Source: Hypericum androsaemum (lineage: Eukaryota; Streptophyta; Magnoliopsida; Malpighiales; Hypericaceae). From it: a DNA stretch of 64,000 bases. The notes beneath the pieces are model-generated. The model saw only the letters and a list, made by a program, of their open reading frames with translations, had not been told where the DNA came from and did no database searches. Of the stretch, positions 12,255 through 22,630 are shown one piece after another (the first letter of the stretch is position 1; each line of letters begins with the position of its first letter). Where the stretch lies: assembly GCA_963995505.1 (NCBI GenBank), contig OZ023188.1:17745912-17809911 (forward strand), given 5' to 3'. Made by a program: the position numbers and the translations under genes.

Positions 12255-12569
12255 TTCCCTGTCCGGGCCCCAATATAATTTGCACTCTTAAAAAACAAAA
12301 TTTACTACCTGATAACAGGTATTATTCCAAAAATTAAAATTAGAGATTTCTTAATTAAGTTCTCTCTTGATTTTGCAATTTGTAAAACTGGAGGACAATG
12401 GATCAAGAGTATCCGAAGAAGGAAGCTTGCCGTCTTCTAACTGCGATTTTCTTTGGCAGTTCCACCAGACCAAAATTAAAGACGAAAAAATAATGGAATA
12501 AATACACTACCAACGCGCAAAATTTATACGCATGAAGAAGCTTTTCTTCTCCTTCGAGATGACCACAAA

Positions 12570-13308
12570 TAGGAGTGAACATTCGGATAGTGCGAATTCG
12601 AACTATCCGAATTGCAAACTATCCGAAGTATCCGAACTATCCGAATTAGATATTTTATTATCTGAGTCCAAATCTGAAAAGTGAACTATCCGAATCTAAA
12701 TATTTGAATTTTTTCGGATTCGGATTTAGATAATTCGAACTATCTGAATTACTAAGTCATCTACGATTTCATTCACGAAATAACTTTAAGAAAGACAACT
12801 TAAATGGACAAATTTCCACGTGCAAGACCTCAAAAGATAAAAGGAAACGAGAATACCATTCTTCTCTTTAGGAATATGATATGAGGTTGGAAGGTTTTAA
12901 ACCCACGCGAGTCACTTTGTTCGATGAGTTTTTTTCAGAATGCTGTTAGATGAGTTGGTCTTCAATTGTTTGGGTGAGAGGGATGTTTTCACTTGGAACA
13001 TAGAGGTTGAGCGACGGAGCAAGGAGTCGGCGTGCAGGGCCATTGGGTGGGTATTTAGGGTTTTATTGAATTTGGGAATTTTTGACTTTGATATGGTAGA
13101 GATAATTTGGGAAGGGATGACTAATCGTAGGTAGGCAAAGACATTTTGGGCAGCTAGTCAACCAGACCCATGAACATAGCTGCACTGTAAAAAATTTGGA
13201 AGGCCCAATTAATTAGTTTGGATTATTCGGATAATCCGAATTCGAAAAAAAATTTGGATTCGGATTCGGACATCAGATAACGAATAATTTGCTCACTCTT
13301 AAGTCTTA
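12570..13308. mobile_element. Probable hAT-type non-autonomous element
   Basis: Inserted into a stretch that reads gaccacaagcgcacat in the paralogue at 48599. Flanks are accacaaa (12562-12569) and accacaag (13309-13316), an 8-bp duplication with one mismatch. The left end is TAGGAGTGAAC, and the right end contains GCTCACTCTTA, its imperfect inverted counterpart. Both ends are rich in TATCCGAA/TTCGGATA palindromes. The exact right end is uncertain by about 7 bp. An open frame at 12940-13134 resembles nothing I know. Confidence 0.55.
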
Positions 13309-13749
13309 ACCACAAGCGCACATAAATACAGTCATCGGCCGCGGAGGCTACGAATGATCATGGTGTCGATGATCGGTTACGGCAGCGGAGAACGAGGTCT
13401 ACTTGGTCTGCTATAGCTCCCGAATTTTCTGGAGACCCCAGCATCAGACAATGTAACCCACACTGCACATGAAGAATGTAAATAGATCTATGCACCTCCA
13501 GCTTTTAAAACAACAGAATTTGGAACGGCAGGGAGGAGTAGATGGTGAAAGAGAGTGTTGAATTGTTGGGGCTCACTTTTAGTTTCCCCTTGGAACCTCC
13601 GATAGCGAGTACGAAGGGGTTGTCCTCCGATAGCGATATAGAAAAGATGGCTCCCTATTTACCATGCACAGTAGAGTGATCATTTATACCCACAACACTT
13701 GGATTTTTTTGAAGAAGAAGAGCAAAAGTGGTTGGAAGGAGAAAAAATT

Positions 13750-13984
13750 TGTTATGATCTTGGGACTAAATAGCAATAATAGGAGTTCTTAGGTGACTGA
13801 ATTGTAATAGGCCTATGAGGTATAAATAGGATAAGAGAGAACTCTTAGGGATCATACTGATATTTGACATTAAACACAAGAAACAGATTGTTTCTTTTTC
13901 TATCCCTCTCTATCTTCTTCCCCAATCTCTCTTTTCCCTCTTTCTTTGATTCTTGATTCTTAGAAACCCTAGCGGGTTGTTACA
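13750..13984 (+). repeat. 5' LTR of the gene-carrying retrotransposon
   Basis: Starts TGTTATGATC, ends GGGTTGTTACA. Pairs with 16738-16973. A GGTATAAATAGG TATA-type box is at about 13816-13830. Confidence 0.9.
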
Positions 13985-13986
13985 AG

Positions 13987-13998
13987 TGGTATCAGAGC
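13987..13998 (+). other. Primer-binding site (tRNA-iMet)
   Basis: TGGTATCAGAGC, two bases after the 5' LTR, is complementary to the 3' end of plant initiator tRNA-Met, the usual primer of plant LTR elements. Confidence 0.9.
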
Positions 13999-14440
13999 TT
14001 CCGATTCTCGGAACTCAGTGTTAATGGCTTGTTGGGCAATCAAGGAAGAACGATTACCTGTTCTTGGGCAGAAAGGATATGAGAAACCCCACGTTGTCGA
14101 GGTGGGCGATAGTCGACACCGTCAGCTCGGAGGGCTTCGCCAGGAACCCAAGTCTATGGGCATGCTCGGGCATGCTGAGTGCAACGAGTACGAGGGATTT
14201 CGAGTCGGGGAACCGACATTTACGGAAAAGACATCGTGACTGGAGCACAGGGTTACAGTTCTAGAGAGTCACCTAGAGTTCGTGGTTCGAATGTATGGAG
14301 TTGAGCCTAGTCGGAGCCGATACTTGGACGAGTTATTGGACGAGTGGGCCTCGGAAATTCATGAGAATAAGGTAAACGCTGCCTTGTATTGACTGGGTTT
14401 TCCTTGTCTTCCCACTTTTTCGGGTGTTAACCCGTACGAT

Positions 14441-14650
14441 TGGGTTGAGCTTTGTGAGGAATTCTTTGATATTAACTCATCTTTGGAGGAGTACAAATAT
14501 AGTCTAATGGCGGATTTGCTAATCGAAAAGGCGCGAGTGTGGTTTAAGTCGTGGTCTTTGAGCAACAAGGAAGCTGATTGTGATGAATTCGTCGAGGCGT
14601 TGTATATACACTTTGAGAATGAAGAGCAAGTAGGATTCGTTAGTGGCGAT
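14441..14650 (+). pseudogene. gag-like remnant
   Basis: The plus-strand frame reads WVELCEEFFDIN, then EYKYSLMADLLIEKARVWFK and DEFVEALYIHFENEEQ. This spacing of helices around a WF...F core resembles the Retrotrans_gag domain of Ty3-type elements. It is short and continues into unrecognised, acidic sequence (open to 14857), so only a vestige of gag is present. Confidence 0.45.
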
Positions 14651-14887
14651 AGAGTTCAGGAGCAAGTTGATGAATCGGTTGTGGAGTATGTTCAAGAGAA
14701 GCCGGAGTTGGACGATATTATTGATTATGAGTTGCGAGAAGCCTGTAAAAAGTTTCAGTTGGATGAATCTTTTGGTGGAAATGCAGGAGGTGATCTTGAT
14801 CTTGACTTGAAGGATATGGAAGTGAGAGATGAAAATGGTATCCATGATGGACTATAGAGTGGAAGTAATCTTCTTGTTGGTGGGAAT

Positions 14888-15838
14888 TTGGCAGATTCTT
14901 CAAGTGTAGTTGAGTTCAATGAAAAAGTAGTAGTTTGTGAAATAAATAGTAGACTGGGTGGAATTGACTCACATAATGCTTTTACTATCAACGGTCAGGA
15001 TCTACAATTCAGTGAAATTGTAAATCAAGAAAAAGATGAGACACGAGTAATTCTTGATAGAGGTCAATATGAGATGACTGTAAGTGAAGTTGCATATCAC
15101 AAGTGCTTGGAGGCTCTTCGTATGGTTGTGTTAGAAAGCAAGGCTAAAGCTTGGTTTTTGTTATTGGTTGTGTACCACAAGGAGGTGAAATTGAGTAAGC
15201 TTGGGACTGAGTTGTGTTCTATGTTCAAAGTAAAGGGCCATCACGCAGTAAAACAAGTGAGTGTAGTTAAGAAATATGTGCGAAAGTTCGAGAAACTGAA
15301 AAGGTCTCATGGCGGCTTGGACGTTGAAGGCTCGGAGTGCGGCTTTATGAACTTGATCATGGTTTTTGAGAGAGCCGAGAGGGAGCTTGGAACATGCGGT
15401 CAACAATTTGTATCAATGGGATTCTCTCACGAGCGTTCAATAGCTGCTTTGATGTTGAATGATGGGAAATTAAAGGAATCAATTGAATGGTTGTTTGAGG
15501 ACAGTGAAGTGGTGGATAAGTCTAAGGATAGTGATTTTTTTGAGCTGTTATTGTATATAGAACTACTGCCATGCGATTGGTTGGAGCAGGGAAACCACAC
15601 GTCAAGTTTATTTTCCTTTCTACAATTGCTAAGGATGATCAGGTTGGTAGAATCAATGTGTGCTGAGACTTTCATTAGCAGCTATATTGGTTATTGGCTG
15701 CTGTTTTTGTACTGCATATTGTACATTCAGATTCTACAGTTGTTTTCGACATTGCCTCATGCTTCTGCAGCCAACAACAAGAATGGGGTTCTAAAGTTCA
15801 TGCTTGATCAGAAAGAAATAAATGCAAGGAACATGTGA
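14888..15838 (+). CDS. Open frame inside the retrotransposon, with UBA-like segment
   Basis: A 316-codon open frame. Residues about 170-210 include FVSMGFSHERSIAALMLNDG and ESIEWLFEDSE, which match the MGF...A..AL...N.....A..WLF pattern of UBA domains. Its last 25 residues (VLKFMLDQKEINARN) run into the ankyrin segment that continues after the TGA at 15836-15838. The first 150 residues are not recognised. Whether any protein is made is unknown; the frame is probably a mosaic of captured pieces. An intact start codon context is not evident. Confidence 0.45.
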   Translation: MADSSSVVEFNEKVVVCEINSRLGGIDSHNAFTINGQDLQFSEIVNQEKDETRVILDRGQYEMTVSEVAYHKCLEALRMVVLESKAKAWFLLLVVYHKEVKLSKLGTELCSMFKVKGHHAVKQVSVVKKYVRKFEKLKRSHGGLDVEGSECGFMNLIMVFERAERELGTCGQQFVSMGFSHERSIAALMLNDGKLKESIEWLFEDSEVVDKSKDSDFFELLLYIELLPCDWLEQGNHTSSLFSFLQLLRMIRLVESMCAETFISSYIGYWLLFLYCILYIQILQLFSTLPHASAANNKNGVLKFMLDQKEINARNM

Positions 15839-15995
15839 GGAGAGAATATTTTGCATATGGCAGCAAAGAATGAATGCGATGAAGCAGCACTGTCACTTTT
15901 TCACGACGCTTTTGTTGAATCAAGAGCAAATAATGGAATGACACCATTGGACTTGGTGGATGTTGAATTAGGAAGTACTAGTTTCTTAGATGTTG
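15775..15995 (+). pseudogene. Captured ankyrin-repeat fragment
   Basis: Encodes NGVLKFMLDQKEINARNM, a stop, then [20 protein letters not shown] and [23 protein letters not shown]...A and NGMTPL are ankyrin-repeat consensus. It most resembles, from memory, plant ankyrin proteins that also carry a CbbX-type AAA domain. The in-frame TGA at 15836 lies where a sense codon is expected. One repeat and a half are preserved, with no introns. Confidence 0.65.
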
Positions 15996-16084
15996 ATTTT
16001 GATCTCGATCATTTTGATGTCAAATCTAAGCCGCCGGATGGTGTTGGAGCAATTAAAGAGGCAGAAATGAGTTGTTTAAGTGGA

Positions 16085-16425
16085 GATGAGTTGGATATAG
16101 TTCTGGAAAATCTGAAAAGGTTTAGAGTTGTGAGACTTGCTGCAGGTTCAAATGTTGCTCTTCTTACGGATCAGGTGGGAACATTTCAACCTCGACTGGT
16201 TTCGATCAGGAATGAGTATTTGATTAATGAACTTAAGGAGGCATTGGCAGATGTTGAGGACTTGCCTGAGGTAGTATCTGGAGAGCAAGGGATTATGGAG
16301 GTTGCTCGCTATCCTGATGATGTCAGTGTAGTTACAGGAATGGTAGGATGTGCTGGCTTACAGCCTACCGTGGCTGCCATAGAAGCAGGCAAGGACATAT
16401 GCTTGGCTAATAAGGAGACTCTGCT
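16085..16425 (+). pseudogene. Captured DXR (MEP pathway) fragment
   Basis: The open frame (15851-16468) reads [19 protein letters not shown], then [49 protein letters not shown] and CLANKETLL. This is the second half of the NADPH-binding domain of 1-deoxy-D-xylulose 5-phosphate reductoisomerase, the plastid enzyme that commits carbon to the MEP isoprenoid pathway. Roughly 110 of about 400 mature residues are present. The downstream catalytic metal-binding region is absent: the sequence switches to [13 protein letters not shown] and a stop. The fragment is uninterrupted, so any introns of the donor in this part have been lost. It cannot be an enzyme. Confidence 0.85.
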
Positions 16426-16724
16426 AACCGGCGTGGCAGTGAATGATAGTGGAGCATATTTTGTCTAAGTACATCAACGGATGGGTATTTTGGCACCAGA
16501 AAAACCCTGACTTCGTGGATCAAGTATTTGGTGGCTGCAAGTGATGAACGATTGTCTGCAAAAGATGCAAATTTGCCTGACCATGGAGGTAAGAAGATCA
16601 CGGTACATGTCTTGAAGTCGGGGTGCAATTTGGATTCAGCTAAACCACTACTGGAATCTATGATCCAGATGAGTTTGGCATTCTAATTTTGATGTTCCTT
16701 GAACCTTGAGGACAAGACTCTTAT

Positions 16725-16736
16725 GGAAGGAGGGAG
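16725..16736 (+). other. Polypurine tract
   Basis: GGAAGGAGGGAG directly before the 3' LTR; primes plus-strand synthesis in LTR elements. Confidence 0.85.
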
Positions 16737-16737
16737 T

Positions 16738-16973
16738 TGTTATGATCTTGGGACTAAATAGCAATAATAGGAGTTCTTAGGTGACTGAATTGTAATAGGC
16801 CTATGAGGTATAAATAGGATAAGAGAGAACTCTTAAGGATCATTCTGATATTTGACATTAAACACAAGAAACAGATTGTTTCGTTCTTCTATCTCTCTCT
16901 ATCTTCTTCCCCAATCTCTCCTTTCCCTCTTTCTTTGATTCTTGATTCTTAGAAACCCTAGCGGGTTGTTACA
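16738..16973 (+). repeat. 3' LTR of the gene-carrying retrotransposon
   Basis: Starts TGTTATGATC, ends GTTACA; near-identical to 13750-13984, with only a handful of differences (for example in the tract around 16880). Confidence 0.9.
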
Positions 16974-17694
16974 AAATTACTTACTGCTTTAGGATTCATG
17001 GATGCAAGCTGGCTGTTTGACAGATCCCACAATTTTACCTGTTACAATTACCGAATAAGGACGAACCCTAAGGGAACATGACTAGTCAAATGGTGAAGGG
17101 ATGCCAAAGCAAACTGGAAACTTTTACCATTTTGTCTGTGGATCCAGTGGCAAGAAGTTGTAAGAAATTCCAAGGACAGTATAAATAAGCAACCGTCAAC
17201 AGTAATCACGGAAAAATTGAGCGCTAAGGAACAAGTAAACCACATACATTGGGCACTGATGGGTTGTAGGAGACTGTACAGACAGTTTGGTCATGTGCGT
17301 GAAGAGTAAATGCTGGTTTGCTATTGGAAGCTGAATCTGAAGCAGTCCGGACATCAAAACCTTGAATAGTAAAATCTTCGAGGCTCACCTGAAAAGAATG
17401 ATTTGCAAACACTTTCAGATTCAGCACAAACAACAAATGTTCATCAAGTGTTGTGAAAGATGTCAAGATAATTCATCAACATTGCAATAATGTAGCTCAG
17501 GATGACAAGGATGATATCTTCACAGAGAGAAAAAAAAAAGACAAGCACGCACCAAAAACGAGTGATTATTGTGTGGATCCCACGCCAAACTTTCAACATC
17601 AACTGTTACTGACCACTTGAATCCTGGATGTGACGGTATCCTCCCATCCTTGTGCAATCCATGAATAATAACTCTAGATAAGAGAGTGCTTTTT

Positions 17695-18280
17695 TTAAGA
17701 AAGAAACAACGCTCCGAAGCGCTGAGTCCGGTGAGGGAACTGAACTTTCCTGCTTCTTTCATTTGTTAATTCTTTTTTTGCATTTCAATTTATGGTTTTG
17801 GTTAAGACTTGAAGAGCTTATCTTCGTCGAAAGAAGGAGTGCAATTCCTATTACCAGAACTGCGAGGGCATGCTGACTAGGGCTTGGATTAGGGATAATT
17901 AATGGGATAGACATTTTGTAGAGATGCCGTCGGTTAATTGGCGGGAGTTCGCAGATAATTGGTTCGGAGGTTGCTGGTGGATAGCTATGTCGATGCCTGC
18001 ACCTGCGCGGGAGTTGTTGCTGGTGTTGATAGCATAGACGAGGAAGAGGAAGTTGTTGGGGCGGGTGGGTGCTAGGAGTTGCTGCGATGTCACTGGAAGT
18101 TTGGGATTGGAAATGAAAGAGTTGCAAGAGAAAACTAGGCTGCTAGTTTTCCCGGAGAATGGAGGACGTAGATATGAAGTTGAAGAATTTGAAGATATGT
18201 CTGAACACGAGGCCTTCAAAATTGCATGTTTTGGTTCTACTTGCCATTCTAGTTATATATTTTGAGAGGTTAGTCTGCCT
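17695..18280 (+). pseudogene. UBE3D-like gene remnant 2
   Basis: Nearly identical to 42860-43420 of the third remnant. It starts abruptly in AACGCTCCGAAGCGCTGAG, fused to the PWP1 fragment. It includes MPSVNWREFADNWFGG (from about 17922), which resembles the conserved P-S-x-N-W motif of UBE3D/HECT_2 proteins, then SLGLEMKELQEKTRLLVFP and FEDMSEHEAFKIACFGSTC in another frame. Frames are broken, and the first exon present at 42600 is absent here. Confidence 0.5.
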
Positions 18281-18852
18281 TCACAGTTTCATGCAATATA
18301 GAATAGTGTCTTGAGACATGTCCATTAGGGGAATCATCAACCTTTAGTTGGCATTCAAGGATTGGCTAATAAAGCATCAACCAGATGAAACTTTCATGTC
18401 GAGGAATCTAATAGAGAAGTTCATGCATGGTTGTCCAAGGATTTACTCTATCATTTGTTCAGAGATAATCGTCAGTGTTCTCTAATTTGCATTTTTTCTG
18501 ACGAGAAAATTAAAGATTATGCAAATTCTCTAATCTCCATTTTTGCTAATGAAATTTTCGTCACCGTCATGAGTGTTTTTCATAACAAGCTACATCAGGA
18601 AATAGCTCCACAGCACATCAACAGAAAAACAGAGAAAGGAATTACAGTAGGTAGATTACTTGGTTTAGTCTCTAACAAATCCTTTCTCCAATCCCTCAAA
18701 AAAAAAAACAAATCCTTTTTCCATATCTAAATCCCGGATTCACCCACTTTAATAACCCATGTAAAGTAAATAGATTTCACTTGAGTATCCTCCCATCCTT
18801 CAGGCTGACTCTTTTCATCATTTCCGCACTTGACCACTTCCTCTTTGATCAC
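18281..18852. other. Intergenic segment 3' of AAA copy 3
   Basis: Alignable to 43440-43970, including a region with AKD- and TVVQGFT-like codons that may be decayed 3' exons of the UBE3D-like gene. The former 3' coding end of AAA3 (18773-18852) lies here, downstream of its premature stop. No intact gene. Confidence 0.5.
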
Positions 18853-20621
18853 CTATTCCTCATTCTTTTTCGACCCATTTTTCTCAGTGTCGTTCCCCTT
18901 CACGTTCAAGAACTCGATGAGGCTTTCCAGGACCACCTGAGGCTTGTCGTTCATCATGAGTTGCTGCGCTACTTCAGCCGGTGTGACCTGAATCCTCTCT
19001 ATGATGTCTTCCACGCAATTGAAAAGGGCATGTTCCTTGACCCCCAGGTATGTCGATGCGAGCTTCTTGAATGCTGCTGGGGTGCAGTGCCCCATGTAAA
19101 TGTGGACGTCCATCCGACCCGGCCGCAACAGTGCAGCGTCTAGCTTGTCCTTGTAGTTTGTGGTGAAGATGATTATCCTTTCGTCCCCGCAGCTCGACCA
19201 CATCCCGTCTATGAAATTGAGTAGGCCTGACAGTGTGACCTGTGACATTGATCCAAGCTAACTGTTACCAAGAGTATAAATCAAGTGCTACAACTACTCA
19301 TCATCTTAAATTCTTTTGAATTTTGTATAGCATTTCTAACACAGCATCGGAGCAATAATGTTTGATAACATTTCCAGTAATATGTTTTGTTTGAATAACA
19401 CGAAAATGACTGTTGTATTGGAAGCTCAGTTAAGGATTTTTCTGCAGAGGAGACAAACGCAGAAAGAAAAATAAAAGAAAGCATTTGGAAGAAAGAAGAG
19501 AAGCTACTCACCCCGGGGTCAAACGACGGAAGCTGGCCATCCGACCGGTTGTCCTCACTTTCGTCGTCGTCGTCATCATCATCCTTGCTCGCGTTCTTCA
19601 TCTTATTGGCACGGGACTTGGAGGACTTGCTGCTACAGTCAATATCCTCGATCAAAAGAATAGACCTGTTAGTGGTGGAAGTCAAGATCCTCCTCAGCTC
19701 GGAGTCGTTCTTCACCCCCTGGAGCTGGAGGTCATAAATGTGGAACCTCAGATAGTTGGCGATCGCCGCCACGAGGGTTGACTTGCCAGTCCCGGGTGGC
19801 CCGTAGAGGAGGTACCCGCGCTTCCAAGCCCTCCCAACGCTCTGGAAGAACTCTTTGCGTTGACGGAACAGGTCGAGGTCCCTCTTGATGGAGTCCTTCA
19901 GCTCGGGGTCCATCGCCAGCGTGTCGAAGGTGGCCGGATGATTGAACACCGCGGACTCCCACCTTGCCAGGAAATGGATGATTGAGCTAAATTGTTACAC
20001 AAATGTTATATCATATACGCGTTGTGTCATACGGGAAATTACGTACCTGGAGTCCTCGCTTTCGTAGGTGTAGATGTTGAGCGTGTCCCTCTGTTTGAGG
20101 ATCTCCTCAGCCTGCTTGCATATGTGTGGCAAGTAGGTGTCCATGACAAGCTCCCTCTGGTGCTTCTTGCACCTCAGCTCGAAGTACTTCTTCTGCCGGT
20201 AGGAGTATTTCTTTGACTCCTTCTCGTGGAGGGTCCACTCGAGGCGGGCTCCCTGGAAGGTGTCGACCACCTTGGCGTCGACGGGGACGTTGGGTTTCGG
20301 CGGGGCCGTGATCTTGTTGCTGTCGTTGTTGCCGAGGAGGAGCCGCCTCGTGGTGGGCCCGATCCGTGTGGGAAGGTAGACCTCCGCCGCGCGGAACACC
20401 TCGTTGCTGACTGCCTGCCACCTGTCCTCGATGACGAAGGTGAAGTCGGAGGAGAAGTAGGAGGAGAAGAGGTCGCCGACCTTGGAGGAGAACCAATCCC
20501 GGAGCTTGGAAGGTATCATCTCGTTGAGGACGGTTCGTATGAGCATGGACATGGTTGATATGGAGGCGTACATGGAGAGGAGGGTGGTCATGGAAGGCAG
20601 TTCCTTGAAGAGGGTCGCCAT
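18853..20621 (-). CDS. AAA-ATPase copy 3, C-terminally truncated
   Basis: Exons 20621-20047, 19962-19512 and 19239-18853 sum to 1413 nt (470 residues plus stop). The fold is complete: N-terminal hydrophobic anchor, AAA-associated domain, Walker A GPPGTGKST, Walker B ILLIEDID, FTTNYKD sensor and LLRPGRMD. It ends at KKNEE, where a GAG codon of the paralogues has become TAG (18853-18855). The roughly 30-residue Lys/Glu-rich tail, present in frame just downstream, is lost. The old stop TGA has also changed to TGG, so there has been no selection on that end. The ATPase core could still work. Near-identical promoter and TATA box. Confidence 0.8.
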
Positions 20622-20695
20622 TTTTGTGCTGCAACTTCTCTAGGCACTGCTTCTTTCTGCCTTTGGCTCTTGGGTTGATGTGGAAAATTTGGCTT

Positions 20696-20703
20696 CTTAT
20701 ATA
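20696..20703 (-). promoter_or_regulatory. TATA box of AAA copy 3
   Basis: TATATAAG on the minus strand, about 75 bp upstream of the start codon. Confidence 0.6.
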
Positions 20704-20832
20704 ATGTTTGTAGGATGGTGACTAGGAGTAGGTAGAGCTCAGAGGCGGCTACTTGGGGAGGAGGCTTTGATTGGTTCCAGTTAACTTCTCTCATGAAAAT
20801 CTGATGCTGATTCCCTCACCTTTTTTTCTTTT

Positions 20833-21117
20833 GGGTTAATTACCCTCGGATCCTTGATTTATAATTTTATTACTCGCAAATCCCTAGCTTTCAAAAATTG
20901 TGTATGAGATCCCTTCTTTTTAAGAAAATATTGGTCTGAGGTTCCTAATCACCGGATCGATCTTCTTAAAAATCTCCGGAGAAAATCTCCGATCCGATGA
21001 CTAGGGACCTGAGACCAATATTTTCTTAAAAAGCAGGGATCTCATACACTATTTCCAAAAGCCAAGGACCTGCAAGTAATAAAACTATAAATCAGAGACC
21101 TCACTGTAAATTGCCCC
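20833..21117. mobile_element. Fold-back MITE, 285 bp
   Basis: The two halves are inverted copies of about 130 bp: left arm GGGTTAATTACC ... TTTTTAAGAAAATATTGGTC, right arm its reverse complement ending TTTACAGTGAGG/TTGCCCC. It is absent from the paralogues at 7170 and 46075. The target duplication falls in a T-run and cannot be resolved. No coding capacity. Confidence 0.7.
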
Positions 21118-22104
21118 TTTTTACAGTGTCTTTGGACCCTATTTAGTTATTTAGGTGTGATGTCTGATTGGTTGATTCTTTGACTTTAAATTGGAGCTTA
21201 TGTGTTGGTTGATAAAAGCTTATGCTATACGCCATTTCTCATCTTGTTGAGCTCAGTGAAAATTCTTTTAAGGCTAGGCGATTAGAAGGCCAACTTACTT
21301 GGTTAAGTTAAAATTACGTACGCTCGTCATACTTTTATACTATTCGCAATCTCTTAAAACCAACAGAGACATTAACATCTGGTACTTTCACGGAAATGCT
21401 TCTACCAATTCCTGTCCCATTCTATCTTCATGACGTATCTATCTACCGAAGTATTTTTGCCTCGTCACCCTCGTGTTACGTTCTTTTAATTTCATTTCAA
21501 GTCGTTGCTTGGGTCAATGTAAATTACTCGGTCGAATTCTACAAGACAGGTCGTCGTAAATGTCAAACGTGGACGGTCCATTTGTTGCCGGGAAGCCTCC
21601 CAGAAAGAGCTACTGGAAAAAAGAAACGTGTGTCCCCCGTCGGGAATTAGACGAAAGGAAAAGACACGGGACCGAGGTGTAAAGCACCGGAAAAAAACAA
21701 AATACTTCGACCGCTTCTTTTCCGTGTGGGAGACAAAAGGGAGAGGAGAAAAAATTGAGCGTCGTCTTTAATTTTTTTGGATCAGATTCGTATTTATCCC
21801 ACAAATCCATAGTAATCACTTAGATTAATTTATAATAAGTTATTATGTTCAATCAAAATGTTTCGACCTAGACTTTTTAAAAATATAATATTGTTAAATA
21901 TTTATTAACAAAATTTGGATTGTTTAATCTAATGGTATGTTCCCAAATCCATCAAATGGAAGGTAAAAAATCCATCAAATCAAATATAAGCGACCAAGTT
22001 CCAAAGAAGCTTTGTGGCATCGGGGAAAAAATTATAAGGGAGTTGTGCTTTATTGGATGGCAGTTGTACCTAATGTCCCATATTAAGCCAAAAATTGGCA
22101 CGTG
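21118..22104. other. Intergenic, duplicated AAA-upstream DNA
   Basis: No gene seen. Alignable to 47090-47780 and 8000-8900 (motifs CGGGACC/GAGCGTCGTCTT and GGAGTTGTGCTT). Confidence 0.55.
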
Positions 22105-22404
22105 ATTCTAGTGGGTTTTTTTTTCTATTTGGTGTTACTATTCAGCACATTTTGTCAAAAATGAGTCCAATTTTAAAGTATTGTAGGAGTGGTGTCCACG
22201 TGGCACGGATGCCAAAAAAAGTCAGATCTTGGTCCAAGATCCGACTTTTTTCGTCGGATGACCAAGATCTGACTTTTTTTTGGCGAACCTATCATCCGGT
22301 CAAAAAAGTCCAAGATCCGACCTTTTATGATATCCGCCGAAATCTTCAAAAAAATTCGGATGACCAAGATCCGACATAATACATCGGATCTTGGTAAAAT
22401 AGAC

Positions 22405-22630
22405 ATAACATGTGTTTTGTCTTGGTGGTAGAAGGTGCTATTTTACTCAATGGTCATAGGTTCGATTTCTACTTCTTACAATCTTGCTTTTAATTTTTAC
22501 TATCAAACAGAAATATTATATTAAATAAATTATATTGTAATAATTAGACAAATAATTCTTGATAGCCAAATTAGTTTAAGTTGTGGTCTTTAGACCTAAG
22601 GTCACAAGTTCAATACTCAACTTTGACAAT
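22405..22630 (+). repeat. Two tRNA-like (pol III box) modules in the left arm
   Basis: The first (about 22415-22490) ends in GGTTCGATTTC, a good B box, with TGGTGGTAGAAGG as an A-box-like element upstream. The second (about 22555-22625) has TTAGTTTAAGTTGTGG, then GACCTAAGGTC, a perfect short hairpin in anticodon-stem position, and AGTTCAATACT. Both recur inverted in the right arm (about 23820-23990). They are not intact tRNA genes. Confidence 0.45.

Larger units (their letters stand above)
13750..16973 (+). mobile_element. LTR retrotransposon carrying captured host gene segments
   Basis: Two near-identical LTRs (235 and 236 bp) with TG...CA ends, a perfect 5-bp duplication aaatt (13745-13749, 16974-16978), a tRNA-Met primer site and a polypurine tract define a complete 3224-bp element. 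No reverse transcriptase, RNase H or integrase is present, so it is non-autonomous. The interior starts with a gag-like stretch, then holds UBA-like, ankyrin-repeat and DXR-like segments in the sense strand. These appear intronless, as expected if host mRNA was joined by template switching during reverse transcription. The host origin of the DXR part is clear; the others are less certain. The LTRs differ at only a few positions, which implies a fairly recent insertion. Confidence 0.85.
13377..17700 (-). pseudogene. Truncated PWP1 copy, split by a retrotransposon
   Basis: Carries the last six coding exons of the PWP1 gene at 48668-52259, in the same order, ending with the stop at 13377-13379. 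The left part (13377-13749) holds the terminal MWDTLSDAG-like exon and the FSVSFS exon region. The right part (from 16974) holds VKLWDL, LLATGSTDKM, the FDVRTASDSASN exon (about 17395-17250) and the GRIPSHPGFKW exon (about 17660-17560). An LTR retrotransposon (13750-16973) sits at the exon/intron boundary upstream of the FSVSFS exon. Upstream exons are missing; at about 17697 the sequence switches abruptly to the UBE3D-like remnant, a duplication breakpoint. Confidence 0.8.

Noticed and set aside
15851..16468. A functional DXR gene
   Set aside because: Only about a quarter of the enzyme is present, with no plastid transit peptide and no catalytic metal-binding region, and it lies inside an LTR element.
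22405..22630. Functional tRNA genes
   Set aside because: B-box-like strings are good, but I could not fold acceptor and D arms into a standard cloverleaf, and the modules recur inverted in the other arm as part of a transposon.
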